Source: Clostridia bacterium
GTDB lineage: Bacteria; Bacillota; Clostridia; Oscillospirales; Acutalibacteraceae
Assembly: GCA_017409265.1 (NCBI GenBank)
Contig: JAFQSY010000039.1
Span: 62,001 to 126,000 of the forward strand
DNA: 64,000 nt
Direction of reading: 5' to 3'
The notes under the pieces were generated by a model. It searched no databases, had not been told where the DNA came from, and saw only the letters and a program-made list of their open reading frames with translations. Every line of letters begins with the position of its first letter. The stretch's first letter is position 1. This document shows positions 25,810-35,900 of the stretch, piece after piece. A program made the position numbers and the translations under genes.

Positions 25810-27021
25810 TTAAGTTCTGTAATCTCCGTTGATTTTAACATAGTCATATGTCAGGTCGCAGCCCCATGCTGTTGCATCAAAGTTACCGCTGTTGAGTTCG
25901 ATAAGCACCTGAATTTCTTTTTCGGTGAGAACTTTCTTTGCGATTTCCTCCGAGAAATCTATGCCTGCGCCGTTATTGCAGACATCAACCTGACCTGCGG
26001 CAGATTTGAATGAAACATCAATTTTATCAACATCAACGTCAGCGCCGCTGTAACCTATTGCGCAGAGAACTCTGCCCCAGTTGGCATCTGCACCGAACAT
26101 TGCTGCCTTGAAGAGTGATGAGCAGATAACCGATTTTGAAACGGTAACAGCAATTTCTTTTGAAGCTGCACCCGTTACAATACATTCGAGCAGCTTCGTT
26201 GCGCCTTCTCCGTCGCCTGCAATCATGCGGCACAGATGGGTTGTGACAGCATTGAGAGCCTTGCAGAACTCATCAAAATCCGCACCTTCAGCGGTGATTT
26301 CTTCGTTGCCTGCCATGCCGTTTGCCATGACGGAAACCATATCATTTGTTGAGGTGTCGCCGTCAACGCTTACCATATTGAATGATGATTTAACATCTTC
26401 GCTGAGTGCTTTCTGAAGCATTTCGGAAGAAATTGCGCAGTCGGTTGTAACAAAAACAAGCATTGTTGCCATATTGGGATGAATCATGCCCGAGCCTTTT
26501 GCGATACCGCCGATTCTGCATTCCTTGCCGCCGATTTCAAATGAATATGAAACGATTTTTTTAACTGTATCGGTTGTCATGATAGCTGCTGCGGCATCCT
26601 CGCTGCCGATTGCAAGCTCTTTGACGAGAGAGGGAACACCCTCTGCAATGGGAGTTATGTCAAGAGTCTGACCGATAACGCCTGTTGATGCAACGATGAT
26701 ATCGGATGCCGAAATATCAAGCTCTTTTGAGATGAGAGCGCACATTTCCTCTGCAATTTCAATGCCGTTTGCGTTGCAGGTGTTAGCATTGCCACTGTTG
26801 CAGATAACCGCCTGTGCATATCCGTCGGCAACGTTATTCTTTGTTACGGTTATGGGTGCGCCTTTAACAAGATTTGTTGTGTAAACGCAGGCGGCAGACG
26901 CCTTTTTCTCGCTGAAAATAAGAGCGAGGTCTTTTTTTGTTTTGTTTTTTCTTATTCCGCAATGAACTCCGCTTGCGGTGAATCCTTTTGCGGCGCAGAT
27001 GCCGCCGGGAATTTGCTTCAT
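25810..27021 (-). CDS. argJ: bifunctional glutamate N-acetyltransferase / ornithine acetyltransferase
   Basis: This 403-residue Ntn-type proenzyme carries out both the first and fifth steps of arginine synthesis by recycling acetyl groups. The self-cleavage site is HPNMATMLVF, with T186 as new N-terminal nucleophile. KGSGMI precedes it, CNSGNANTCNANG is the substrate region, and ASTGVIGQ is the oxyanion segment. Its presence removes the need for argE and argA, consistent with the cyclic pathway. AAGGA lies before the ATG; it follows argC by 19 bases. Confidence 0.95.
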   Translation of the reverse strand: MKQIPGGICAAKGFTASGVHCGIRKNKTKKDLALIFSEKKASAACVYTTNLVKGAPITVTKNNVADGYAQAVICNSGNANTCNANGIEIAEEMCALISKELDISASDIIVASTGVIGQTLDITPIAEGVPSLVKELAIGSEDAAAAIMTTDTVKKIVSYSFEIGGKECRIGGIAKGSGMIHPNMATMLVFVTTDCAISSEMLQKALSEDVKSSFNMVSVDGDTSTNDMVSVMANGMAGNEEITAEGADFDEFCKALNAVTTHLCRMIAGDGEGATKLLECIVTGAASKEIAVTVSKSVICSSLFKAAMFGADANWGRVLCAIGYSGADVDVDKIDVSFKSAAGQVDVCNNGAGIDFSEEIAKKVLTEKEIQVLIELNSGNFDATAWGCDLTYDYVKINGDYRT

Positions 27022-27040
27022 TTCTATTATCCTTTCAAAA

Positions 27041-27979
27041 TCAGAGATTCAGCCCTGTTTTCGGGTCGATTCCCATAAGTATATTCATACATTCAACTGC
27101 TGCGCCCGATGCGCCCTTGCCGAGATTGTCGTAACGTGCGAGAAGCAGGATTCTGTCCTCATTGCCCTTAACAAGGATTTCCATACCGTCATTGCCACTC
27201 ATTTTTTCGGCGCTGAACATGGCATCGTCACCTGTTTCTTCGGTGTATTTAACGAAATCCGAGCTGTATGTATTTTTGTAAGCACTTATTATATCACAGA
27301 TACCCTTGCCATTGCAAAGGTTTTCTTTAAAAATAGGAACTGTAACTGCCATTCCGCTGTAATAATCCGCAACAATGGGGCTGAAATGAGGAGCTTTTTC
27401 AATTCCCGTTATTGCTTTCATCTCTTTGAGATGCTTATGCTCCTGCGTGAGAGCATATTGACGGGGCGAGTTGAGAAAATCTTCTCTTGAGCCGCTTTCG
27501 TACTGCGCAATCATCTTCTTTCCTCCGCCGCTGTAGCCTGTTATTGAGTGGCAGGTCAGAAGTGTATCGGCAGGAAGAATGCCTGCTGCAATGAGGGGAT
27601 AGACGAGTGCGATAAATCCGCTTGCGTGGCAGCCGGGGACTGCGACACGCTTTGAGGACTTGATTTTTTCAAGATGCGCTGCCGAAAGCTCGGGGAAGCC
27701 GTAAGCCCATTCGGGAAGAGTGCGGTGGGCGGTTGATGCATCAATAACCTTGACTTCGGGATTATCAATCAGCGAAACTGCTTCGATTGCTGCAGCATCG
27801 GGAAGGCAGAGAAATGCGATATCGCATGAATTGAGCGCCTGCTTTCTTGCTGCGGTGTCCTTGCGCAGTTCTTCGCTGAGAGTCATTATTTCAATATCGT
27901 CACGGCAGGAAAGGCGCTCAAAAATTCTTAAGCCTGTTGTTCCTTCCTTGCCGTCAATAAAAATCTTTATCTTGTTCAT
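27041..27979 (-). CDS. argC: N-acetyl-gamma-glutamyl-phosphate reductase, type 2
   Basis: This 312-residue NADPH-dependent reductase makes N-acetylglutamate semialdehyde. Its length and KIFIDGKEGTTG N-terminus are those of the shorter type 2 (TIGR01851-like) ArgC. The catalytic cysteine is C117 in VPGCHASGF. HSITGYSGGGKKM and NLGKGASGAAV are also family signatures. It is the first gene of the arg operon, with GAGGTA before the ATG and a consensus promoter about 40 bases further up. Confidence 0.94.
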   Translation of the reverse strand: MNKIKIFIDGKEGTTGLRIFERLSCRDDIEIMTLSEELRKDTAARKQALNSCDIAFLCLPDAAAIEAVSLIDNPEVKVIDASTAHRTLPEWAYGFPELSAAHLEKIKSSKRVAVPGCHASGFIALVYPLIAAGILPADTLLTCHSITGYSGGGKKMIAQYESGSREDFLNSPRQYALTQEHKHLKEMKAITGIEKAPHFSPIVADYYSGMAVTVPIFKENLCNGKGICDIISAYKNTYSSDFVKYTEETGDDAMFSAEKMSGNDGMEILVKGNEDRILLLARYDNLGKGASGAAVECMNILMGIDPKTGLNL

Positions 27980-28011
27980 AAATATGTACCTCGAGAATTA
28001 ATATACGCATA

Positions 28012-28040
28012 ATTATACGGTAAAATATGTATAAAGTCAA
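28012..28040 (-). promoter_or_regulatory. promoter of argCJBD
   Basis: On the minus strand TTGACT (28035-28040), 17 bp and TATAAT (28012-28017), 33 bases before the argC start. I could not make out a convincing ArgR box. Confidence 0.75.
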
Positions 28041-28143
28041 GAAATAAATGCATATAAATGAATTATCGGCGAATATTATACAATATTTCGTTGACTCGGT
28101 GTCTGCTTTGTGCAAAATGATACAATAACAATATATTAATGTA

Positions 28144-29142
28144 TTATATAATGATTTTTTTCTTTGCAACAATCTCATTGTCAAGCGGCTGGCCGTCAAA
28201 ATAATCCCTTATATTGCCGAGAGTTATTTCTGCAATCCGCTTGAGTGCCTCATGAGTCAGAAATGCCTGATGGGAAGTGATGAGAACATTCGGCATCATG
28301 ATAAGCCTTGAAAGAACATCGTCTTTGAGAATGCTTTCGGAGAAATCTTCATAGAAAAACTCGCTTTCTTCCTCATAAACGTCAAGGCCTGCGCCACCGA
28401 CCTTGCCGCTTTTGATTCCGTCAATGAGAGCCTCGCTATCGATAAGCGCACCTCTTGAAGTGTTGAGAATAAAGACTTTATCCTTCATCATTTTTAATGA
28501 ATAATTGTTGATGATATGGTAGGTTTCACTTGTGAGGGGGCAATGGAGGGAGATTACATCGGAGCGGGCAAAAAGCTCTTCAAGCGGAACATATTCAAGG
28601 AAGCCTTGCGAGGGATATGGGTCATATGCGATAACATTCATGCCGATTCCGCGGCAGATTTCAATGAATGCCATACCGATTTTGCCAGTGCCGATAACGC
28701 CGAGGGTTTTGCCGTGAAGGTCAAAGCCGACAAAGCCATTAAGACTGAAATTGAAATCTCTTGTTCTGATATATGCCTTATGGGTTTTGCGCACAAGTGT
28801 CAGAAGAAGGGCAAGAGCATGCTCTGCAACGGCATGAGGCGAGTATTCGGGTACTCTGACGACGGGCATCACATCTTTTGCGGCTGCAAGGTCAACATTA
28901 TTATAGCCTGCACAACGCATAGCGATAATCTCAACGCCGTTTTCCTTGAGAACGGAAATCGTTTCCTTGCCGACCTCGTCATTGACAAAGGCGATAACCG
29001 CCTTTGCTCCCTTTGCCATAACAGCGGTTCTCGGACTGAGCTTTGATTCAAAATATTCAATCTCTATTCCGTATTCTTCTTTAAGTGAATCGAAATAGAT
29101 TTTGTCATACGGTTTAGTGTCAAAAAATGCAACTTTAATCAT
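28144..29142 (-). CDS. ldhA: D-lactate dehydrogenase (LdhA type)
   Basis: This 332-residue NAD-dependent D-2-hydroxyacid dehydrogenase reduces pyruvate to D-lactate. KVAFFDTKPYDK at the N-terminus is typical of LdhA. The NAD fold is GVIGTGKIG with AYDPYP. The catalytic Arg is in NTSRGALID, Glu lies in VYEEESEFF, and His is in TSHQAFLT. The start is ATG 29142, six bases after AAGGA; a further in-frame ATG 15 bases upstream overlaps the ribosome site. It follows the DUF1015 gene after a hairpin, so it may be partly read from that promoter. Confidence 0.9.
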   Translation of the reverse strand: MIKVAFFDTKPYDKIYFDSLKEEYGIEIEYFESKLSPRTAVMAKGAKAVIAFVNDEVGKETISVLKENGVEIIAMRCAGYNNVDLAAAKDVMPVVRVPEYSPHAVAEHALALLLTLVRKTHKAYIRTRDFNFSLNGFVGFDLHGKTLGVIGTGKIGMAFIEICRGIGMNVIAYDPYPSQGFLEYVPLEELFARSDVISLHCPLTSETYHIINNYSLKMMKDKVFILNTSRGALIDSEALIDGIKSGKVGGAGLDVYEEESEFFYEDFSESILKDDVLSRLIMMPNVLITSHQAFLTHEALKRIAEITLGNIRDYFDGQPLDNEIVAKKKIII

Positions 29143-29163
29143 ACAGTATCCTTCCATAAAAGT

Positions 29164-29195
29164 ATCCTTTCGGGAATATTGTTACCCGAAAGGAT
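29164..29195 (-). terminator. hairpin between DUF1015 gene and ldhA
   Basis: An 11-bp perfect stem (ATCCTTTCGGG and its complement) with a 10-base loop follows the DUF1015 stop. The minus-strand tail ACTTTTATGG is weak, so it may attenuate rather than end transcription into ldhA. Confidence 0.6.
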
Positions 29196-29202
29196 GTTTT
29201 TA

Positions 29203-30447
29203 TTATTTTAGCTTATGAATAAAAAGACCGCTCAAAAGTTTAGGCTCAAACCATGTTGATTTGGGCGGCATAATTTTATCGGCATCCGCAATATCCATAA
29301 GCTCCTTGAGGGTTGTGGGATACATAGAGAATGCAAGGCACATATCCTCGCTTGCTCTGCGTTCAAGCTCACCGAGGCCTCTGATTCCGCCGACGAAATC
29401 GATTCTCTTGTCTGTTCTCGGGTCATGAATATCAAGAACCGGAGAAATGAGATTATTCTGAAGAATCGAAACATCGAGTGACTCAACGGGATCGGTTGCA
29501 TCGAAGGTGCCTTCCTTTGCGGAGAGTTTATACCATTTTTCGCCGAGGAGCATACCGAAGGTGTGAGCCTTTTCGGGCTTATATGCTTTTTCGCCGATAA
29601 GCTCAACGGTGAATTTGACGCTGATTTTTTCAATAAACTCTTCTTCGGAGTTGCCGTTCAAATCTTTCATAACACGGTTGTAGTCCATGATTTCGAGCTC
29701 GTCACAAGCAAAGAGAACTGCAAGGAAATAATTAAATTCTTCGCTGCCGTCAAAATCGGGAAACTGCTCTCTGCGTTTAAGACCGACCTTTACGGCGGAT
29801 GCTGCTCTGTGATGTCCGTCAGCTATATAGAGATAATCAATGCCGTCAAAAAGAGCGGAAATTTCTGTGTTTGTTTTGTCACAGTCAATAACCCATACCG
29901 TATTTGATATGCCGTCATCGGTAACAAAATCGCAGTCGGGAATGTGGCTTTTACACCAATCTGAAACGATTGCGGAAATTTTTTCTTCAGGACGGTAGGT
30001 GAGGAAAATCGGACCTGTATTTGCATCGCAGTAATCAACGTGATTGATTCTGTCAGCTTCTTTATCGGCTCTTGTGAGCTCATGTTTTTTTATGATATTG
30101 TTAAGATAATCGTCAATCGAAACGCAGCCGACAAGTCCCGTCTGGCTTCTGCCGTTCATAATCTGACGATAAATATAAAATCTGTTTTCGCTGTCCTGCT
30201 TGCATATACCGTCGCTGACAAGCGTATCGAGATTTTCGCGCGCTTTAAGATAAACAGTTTCAGAATAATGGTCTGTATCTGCCGGTAAATCAATTTCCGC
30301 TTTATCAACATGAAGAAAAGAATACGGATTCCCCTCAACCATCTTTGCTGCTTCTTCGCTGTTCATAACGTCATAGGGGAGAGCCGCAACCTTATCGGCA
30401 TATTCGGGAAGGGGTCGGACTGCTTTAAAGGGTCTGAAAACTGCCAT
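29203..30447 (-). CDS. DUF1015 family protein
   Basis: This 414-residue protein spans the full DUF1015 family: a VFRPFKAVRPLPEYADKVAA start, LPYDVMNSEEA, YRQIMNGRSQTGLVGCVS, KKHELTRADKEADR, the conserved IADGHHRAASA near residue 210, and KSTWFEPKLLSGLFIHKL at the end. The biochemical role is not known. In many Clostridia the gene neighbours serA and serC; here a D-lactate dehydrogenase follows instead. It has AAGGA before the start and a TTGACA/TAATAT promoter. Confidence 0.9.
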   Translation of the reverse strand: MAVFRPFKAVRPLPEYADKVAALPYDVMNSEEAAKMVEGNPYSFLHVDKAEIDLPADTDHYSETVYLKARENLDTLVSDGICKQDSENRFYIYRQIMNGRSQTGLVGCVSIDDYLNNIIKKHELTRADKEADRINHVDYCDANTGPIFLTYRPEEKISAIVSDWCKSHIPDCDFVTDDGISNTVWVIDCDKTNTEISALFDGIDYLYIADGHHRAASAVKVGLKRREQFPDFDGSEEFNYFLAVLFACDELEIMDYNRVMKDLNGNSEEEFIEKISVKFTVELIGEKAYKPEKAHTFGMLLGEKWYKLSAKEGTFDATDPVESLDVSILQNNLISPVLDIHDPRTDKRIDFVGGIRGLGELERRASEDMCLAFSMYPTTLKELMDIADADKIMPPKSTWFEPKLLSGLFIHKLK

Positions 30448-30495
30448 GATGTTATATCCTTTCTGTGGTTGTTAATCATGTTTTGAATATTTTAT

Positions 30496-30524
30496 ATATT
30501 ACAACAGTATGAATTGTTTGTCAA
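30496..30524 (-). promoter_or_regulatory. promoter of the DUF1015 gene
   Basis: On the minus strand TTGACA (30519-30524), 17 bp and TAATAT (30496-30501), divergent from the next promoter. Confidence 0.7.
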
Positions 30525-30538
30525 TTTTCATTTTATTA

Positions 30539-30567
30539 TTGATTTTTATTTTTGTTAAATGTATAAT
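30539..30567 (+). promoter_or_regulatory. promoter of the zinc-ribbon membrane protein gene
   Basis: TTGATT (30539-30544), 17 bp and TATAAT (30562-30567), 28 bases before the start codon. Confidence 0.65.
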
Positions 30568-30595
30568 TACTTCATAAACATAAGGAGGAAAAATT

Positions 30596-31255
30596 ATGTA
30601 TTGTTCTAAATGCGGAAAGCAGTTGCCCGAGGGAACGACGGTCTGCCCCGATTGCACGGTTGTTGAGGCGATTCCTGTTCAGCCCGAAAGTAAAAAAGAA
30701 AGTTTGTTTAAAGCGCCCGGAAAGGGCTCAAAAAGCTATGCAGCATTATTTACTGCTCTGCTTGTATTTCCTGCAACCATCTGTACTGCTATTGACATAG
30801 CATTTGATAAGTATGATTATTGGTTCGGTTATGTTGTCGGCGCACTTATCGTAACATGGGTTATTGCGGTACTCCCCGTTCTCAGAATAACACCGCCCGC
30901 AGTTACAGCTCTTATCTGCTTCGGTTCGGTTATGTGCTATACATATTACATAGTGAGCAAAACCGGTTGGTTTGACTGGTTGCCGAAATTCCTTTTGCCG
31001 ATGTTCATTCTGACCGCCGCTTTCATTGCGATTGACGTTGCTCTTATCGGCGGAAAGAAGATAAAAGGGCTTCATATTCTGTCGCTTCTTTCTCTTGAAT
31101 GTGCGCTCTATCTTATCTCGTGGGAAGTTATTCTCGACAATCTTAAGACAGGAACAATCGACCTTGGCTGGTCGCTGATTTTAAGCTGCGGATTTATTTC
31201 CGTTGTTGCAGTTCTTGAGGCTTTCAGCTACATTGGAAAAATCAACAAAAAATAA
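30596..31255 (+). CDS. zinc-ribbon membrane protein of unknown function
   Basis: This 219-residue protein opens with a zinc-ribbon, MYCSKCGKQLPEG and VCPDC (two CxxC pairs within 20 residues). A short charged linker and about six hydrophobic segments follow (roughly 48-66, 78-96, 101-123, 130-150, 158-178, 190-210). This layout is common among clostridial membrane proteins without a known job. AAGGAGG lies before the ATG. It stands alone between the divergent DUF1015 gene and a converging CBS-domain gene. Confidence 0.75.
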   Translation: MYCSKCGKQLPEGTTVCPDCTVVEAIPVQPESKKESLFKAPGKGSKSYAALFTALLVFPATICTAIDIAFDKYDYWFGYVVGALIVTWVIAVLPVLRITPPAVTALICFGSVMCYTYYIVSKTGWFDWLPKFLLPMFILTAAFIAIDVALIGGKKIKGLHILSLLSLECALYLISWEVILDNLKTGTIDLGWSLILSCGFISVVAVLEAFSYIGKINKK

Positions 31256-31262
31256 ACAAATA

Positions 31263-31290
31263 ACGGGTCACAGCCGAAGCTGTGACCCGT
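31263..31290. terminator. bidirectional hairpin terminator
   Basis: A 12-bp perfect stem (ACGGGTCACAGC and its complement) with loop CGAA lies between converging genes. Confidence 0.85.
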
Positions 31291-31295
31291 ATTTC

Positions 31296-32711
31296 TTATT
31301 CTTCATCCTCTTCAGCATTTTCTTTTTCGGGCTTGGGGAGGATTTCAACTTTTATTTCATCCATGCGGCGCTCGTCAATCGAAAGAACGGTAAAGCGCAG
31401 ATTTTCATATTCCGCAACAATAGGTTCTTCGCCGATTTCACTCGGAAGATAGCCGAGAAGGCTGATAACAAAACCGCCGAGGGTGTCATAATCGCCTTCG
31501 GGCAGCTCAACGCCGACAAGCTCGTTAACCTCGTCAATGTCGGTTGTGCCGTCAATAGTGAAGGTAGTTTCGTTTATCTGTGTTATTTCTTCTTCCTCGT
31601 CATCATATTCATCCTGAATATTGCCGACGATGGATTCAAGAACATCTTCAAGAGTGACTATACCTGCGGTTCCGCCGTATTCATCAACAACAACCGCAAA
31701 CTGCGTACGGCTTTCGTTCATTGCCTTGAACAAATCTCCGCAGCTCTGTGTTTCGGGAACATAGAGGGCTTTTCGCATAACATCGCTGATAGTTAAATCC
31801 GAGGGTATGTTATGGCCTACATATTTGAGAAGGTCCTTTGCGTAAAGAACGCCGACTATGCTGTCTGGGTCATCCTCATAAACGGGGATTCTTGAATATC
31901 CGTTTTCAACCGCAAGTTCAGCCACTTCCTCAAGAGAACGGGTAACTTCAATTGCGGTCATTTCTGTTCTGTGAGTCATGATATCGCCTGCGTCAAGGTC
32001 ATCAAACTCAAAAATATTGTCAATCATTTCTTTTTGAGTATCTTCGATAACGCCTTTTTCGCCGCCGACATCAACCATCATGCGGATTTCCTCTTCGGTA
32101 ACTTCTTCTTCATCGGCGTTGGGGTCAAAGCCGAAAAGACGGACTACCGCGTTTGTTGAAAGCGAAAGAACCTTAACGAAGGGCTTTGTTGCCGATGCAA
32201 CGAAGGTCAGTATGCCGACTACCTTAAAAGCAACCTTTTCGGGAATCTGCATGCCGATTCTCTTGGGAGCAAGCTCGCCGAGAACAAGTGAAAAATAAGA
32301 TGTAATGATGGTGATAAGCACAACGGAGATGCCGTTTATAACTCCGTAGCCGATTTGCGCAACGGGAGTTTTCATCAAGGCGCTTGTAAGCATATCTGCG
32401 AAGTTCTGTGATGCCGATGCAGAGGTAAGGAAGCCGGCAAGGGTAACGCCTATCTGAATCGTTGAGAGAAATCTGCTTGAATTTTCTGTGAGCTTTACAA
32501 TCTGTTTTGCTTTTTTGTTGCCCTCTTCGGCAAGACGCTGCATTTTTGTGTCATTAAGCGAGATTATCGCAATTTCACTCATTGCAAAGAAAGCATTGAC
32601 AATGATAAGCACAAACAAAAGCAGGACTTTCAGAATGATAGAAAGAGGGTCGGTTGATGTTTCAGCCAAAGATGTTGCCGCTAACTGAATCGCAGGGCCG
32701 GGGTCATCCAT
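31296..32711 (-). CDS. CNNM/CorC-type membrane protein (DUF21, CBS pair, CorC_HlyC)
   Basis: This 471-residue member of the family often labelled hemolysin C has an N-terminal DUF21 membrane domain (residues about 20-215, starting LLLFVLIIVNAFFAMSEIA). A tandem CBS domain follows at about 235-355 (MTHRTEMTAIE, YSRIPVYEDDPDSIVGVLYA and FAVVVDEYGGTAGIVTLEDV), then a C-terminal CorC_HlyC domain and an acidic tail. Relatives take part in magnesium and other divalent-cation efflux, and the CBS pair senses nucleotides. A haemolytic role is unlikely. The AGGAG site and a consensus promoter support the start. Confidence 0.9.
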   Translation of the reverse strand: MDDPGPAIQLAATSLAETSTDPLSIILKVLLLFVLIIVNAFFAMSEIAIISLNDTKMQRLAEEGNKKAKQIVKLTENSSRFLSTIQIGVTLAGFLTSASASQNFADMLTSALMKTPVAQIGYGVINGISVVLITIITSYFSLVLGELAPKRIGMQIPEKVAFKVVGILTFVASATKPFVKVLSLSTNAVVRLFGFDPNADEEEVTEEEIRMMVDVGGEKGVIEDTQKEMIDNIFEFDDLDAGDIMTHRTEMTAIEVTRSLEEVAELAVENGYSRIPVYEDDPDSIVGVLYAKDLLKYVGHNIPSDLTISDVMRKALYVPETQSCGDLFKAMNESRTQFAVVVDEYGGTAGIVTLEDVLESIVGNIQDEYDDEEEEITQINETTFTIDGTTDIDEVNELVGVELPEGDYDTLGGFVISLLGYLPSEIGEEPIVAEYENLRFTVLSIDERRMDEIKVEILPKPEKENAEEDEE

Positions 32712-32750
32712 TATGGATTAGCTCCTTTCAAAGTGAAAAATAGTGCATTT

Positions 32751-32779
32751 ATTATACAACATAAAAAAATATATGTCAA
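32751..32779 (-). promoter_or_regulatory. promoter of the CNNM/CorC-type gene
   Basis: On the minus strand TTGACA (32774-32779), 17 bp and TATAAT (32751-32756), both perfect consensus. Confidence 0.8.
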
Positions 32780-32919
32780 CAATTCAAAGATAAGCACAAA
32801 AGCAATGACATGAAGTCCCGGAAGAAAACAGCCTGAAAAAACGGAAATTCGGATGATTTTCAGCCTGAAATGCCCGAAATTGCTCAAAATCCGAAAAAAT
32901 TAATTTTAAAGTCCTGTTT

Positions 32920-32948
32920 TTGACACATCTGATACGTTATGATATAAT
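32920..32948 (+). promoter_or_regulatory. promoter of addBA
   Basis: TTGACA (32920-32925), 17 bp ending in TGA, and TATAAT (32943-32948): perfect hexamers with an extended -10, 29 bases before addB. Confidence 0.8.
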
Positions 32949-32977
32949 ATATACATTTCAAAAAACGGAGAATATCT

Positions 32978-35900
32978 ATGCTTTATTTGATTCTTGCTTC
33001 GCAGGGCGGAGGAAAAACAACACATATAATGAATCTCATCGGTCAGTTTTCGGCGGGCGGCCATAAAAAGCTGACGCTTATTGTGCCCGAGCAGTTTTCT
33101 TTCATGAGCGAGAAAATAATGCTTGAGAGAGTCGGCGCAAAGGCTATGGCTGATATTGATGTTTTAAGCTTTACAAGCCTCGGCGAAAAGCTGGTCGGCA
33201 GACCTGCATTCCATGAGAGAAAAAGACTCGGCGATTCTTCAAAAGCCGTGCTGATGAGAATGGCTCTTGAAAGCGTCAAGGATAAGCTTTTGCTTTACGG
33301 AAGCCATGTTGCGAGAAAATCCGTTATATCGGAGTTTGTTGCGTTGTCATCGGAGTTTAAGCTGAATGCGGTTGCAACCGATGCGGTGCGTCTTGCGCTT
33401 GCAGAGGAAGAAAACAGTCTGCTTAAAATGAAGCTTTCGGATATCGTGACGGTGCTTGATGCATATGATGCAATGACTTCAAAAAGCTATTTTAACCCCG
33501 ACGACCTTTTGACCGAACTTTATGATATTCTTCCGGAAAATGATTATTTCAAGGACAGACTTGTTTTTATAGATGCCTTCAGAGGCTTTACGGCACAGGA
33601 ATATAAAATCATTGCAGAGATGATGAAGAAATCTACGGCGGTTTATGTTACCCTCTGTACGGATAACCTCGAAAACGGCGACGATGAAACCGATTTGTTT
33701 GCCCATACAAAAAGAACTGCGAAAAAGCTGATTGAGCTTGCAAAGAAAAATGCAGTGCCTGTTGCAAAGCCGCAGTATCTTTCGATGAGAAGCAAGTTCA
33801 ATAATTTTCCGCCGCAGTTTTCAAAATATAACGCTCCCGAGCTTTTTGCGCTTGAAAAGGAGCTGTTTTCGCCTGCACCGAATGTTTATGAGGATGAATG
33901 TGAAGGTATCACTCTTTGTAAGTCGGCGGATATTTACGAGGAATGCGAATATATTGCCTGCACAGCAAAAAAGCTTATAAGAGAAAACGGATACCGATGC
34001 AGGGATATTGCGGTTATTGCCCGTGACAGCGCCGCATATGAAGCACCCTTGAGAAGTGCGCTGAAAAAATGCGGAATCTCTGTTTTTGAGGACAGCCGTC
34101 AGCCGGTTGATGTTTCTCCCGTTGTTGCGCTTGTCAGCAGCGCTGTGCAGATTGCGGCATACGGCTTTGATACCGAAACGCTCATGAGATGCCTTAAAAC
34201 AGGGCTTGCAGGCTTTGATACGCAGGAGATATCGGATGTCGAAAACTATGCCTATCTCTGGAAGATAAGCGGCTCGGCATGGCTGCGTGATTTTAAACAG
34301 AATCCCAAAGGCTTCGGAGGCGAAATCGGCGATGAGGAGCAACAGGAGCTTGATTATCTTAATTCGGTGCGTAAAAGAATCGTTGCGCCTCTTTATTCTC
34401 TCAAGGAATCGCTCAAAGATACAGACGGTGAAAATGCCGCAAAGTCAATTTTTGAGTTTCTTGAAAAGGTTAATGCCTCGGAAAATATAAGAGCGCTTGC
34501 ACGCTCACTCGAAAATCAGGGTGAAACAGGTCTTGCACTTGAGCTTGAACGCATGTGGAATACGGTAATCGACCTGCTTGACAGCCTTGAAACGCTTTTA
34601 AGGGACAGAAATGTTACCGCAAGCGAAACTGCGGATATACTTGAGCTCATGCTCGGGGTGCAGACCGTCGGCAGTCTGCCGCAGGGACTTGATGAAATAA
34701 CAATCGGCTCGGCTGACAGAATACGCACCGTTGCACCGAAAATCGTGTTTATTGCGGGCGCAAATAACGGCGTTTTTCCTGCCGTGCCCTTCAGCGGAAA
34801 TGCTCTTACCGATAAAGACAGACGCAGAATGAGCGAAATGGGCATCGGCCTTTCTGATTTCGGTGAATATAAACTTGCTGAAGAAAAACTGATTGCATAT
34901 AACGCATTCTGCTGTGCTTCGGACAAGCTCTATGTCTGCTGTCCCGAGAAGAATCTCAAGGGCGAGGCACTTTCTCCCTCGGAACTTTATACCAAAATAA
35001 AAACTCTCTTCCCGAAATGCACCGAAACCAGTGCGCAGGAGCAGGGTGGAATGTACTATATTGAAGGCAGAGAACTTGCTTTTGAACAGCTTGCGAAAAA
35101 TAAAAACGATGCAAACGAACTTTATGCGTCACTTTCCGAATGCTTTGACGGCGATGCGGAATATGAAGGCAGAATTGCCGCGTTGCATCGAGTTTCGGGT
35201 AACAGAGAATTTAAAATTGAAGATAAAAATGCTGCAGAACAGCTTTTCGGTAAGGACATGTTTATTTCTGCATCGAGAATAGAGAGCTATTATAAATGTC
35301 CGTTTGCCTATTTTTGCCGCTACGGAATAAAAGCAATGCCGCGAAAGGTTGCGGAGCTTGACCCGATGCAGAGGGGCAATGTTATCCATTATGCGCTTGA
35401 ACAACTGCTCATAAGTTTTGAGAAAGACAAGCTTATTGCAATGAGCAGAAAAGAGCTGCTCGATTTCTTAAATGCTTTGCTTGAGGAATATCTTATGAGC
35501 CGTCTTGACGGTGCAAACCAAAGCGAAAGGTTTATATATATTTTTAATAAGCTTGTGATTTCAATCTGCGATGTTGCCCAAAGGCTCATAAAAGAGCTTT
35601 CGGTAAGCAGTTTCAAGCCTGTTGACTTTGAACTCGGTATAGGCTTTGACGGTGAAATTCCGCCCTACGAAGTAAAAACAAATAACGGAAGAATCATCAT
35701 TTCGGGTGCCGTTGACAGAGTCGATGAGGCAATTGTGAATGATGGAAAATATATAAGAGTTGTCGATTATAAATCCTCGGGCAAGGATTTTGCGTTGAGC
35801 GATGTTGTTCAGGGCCTGAATATGCAGATGTTTATTTATCTGTTTACTCTTTGGCAGAACGGCGGCAAAAAATACGGCGATTTTACTCCTGCTGGTGTTC

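Noticed and set aside
28040..28110. Possible ArgR boxes upstream of argC
   Set aside because: Partial TGAAT/ATATT halves are present, but no full palindrome matches closely in this AT-rich stretch.
32829..32870. Twice-repeated CAGCCTGAAA, the second within palindrome TTTCAGCCTGAAA, in the addB upstream gap
   Set aside because: It is short and away from the promoter core; it does not resemble a known SOS box and may be chance.
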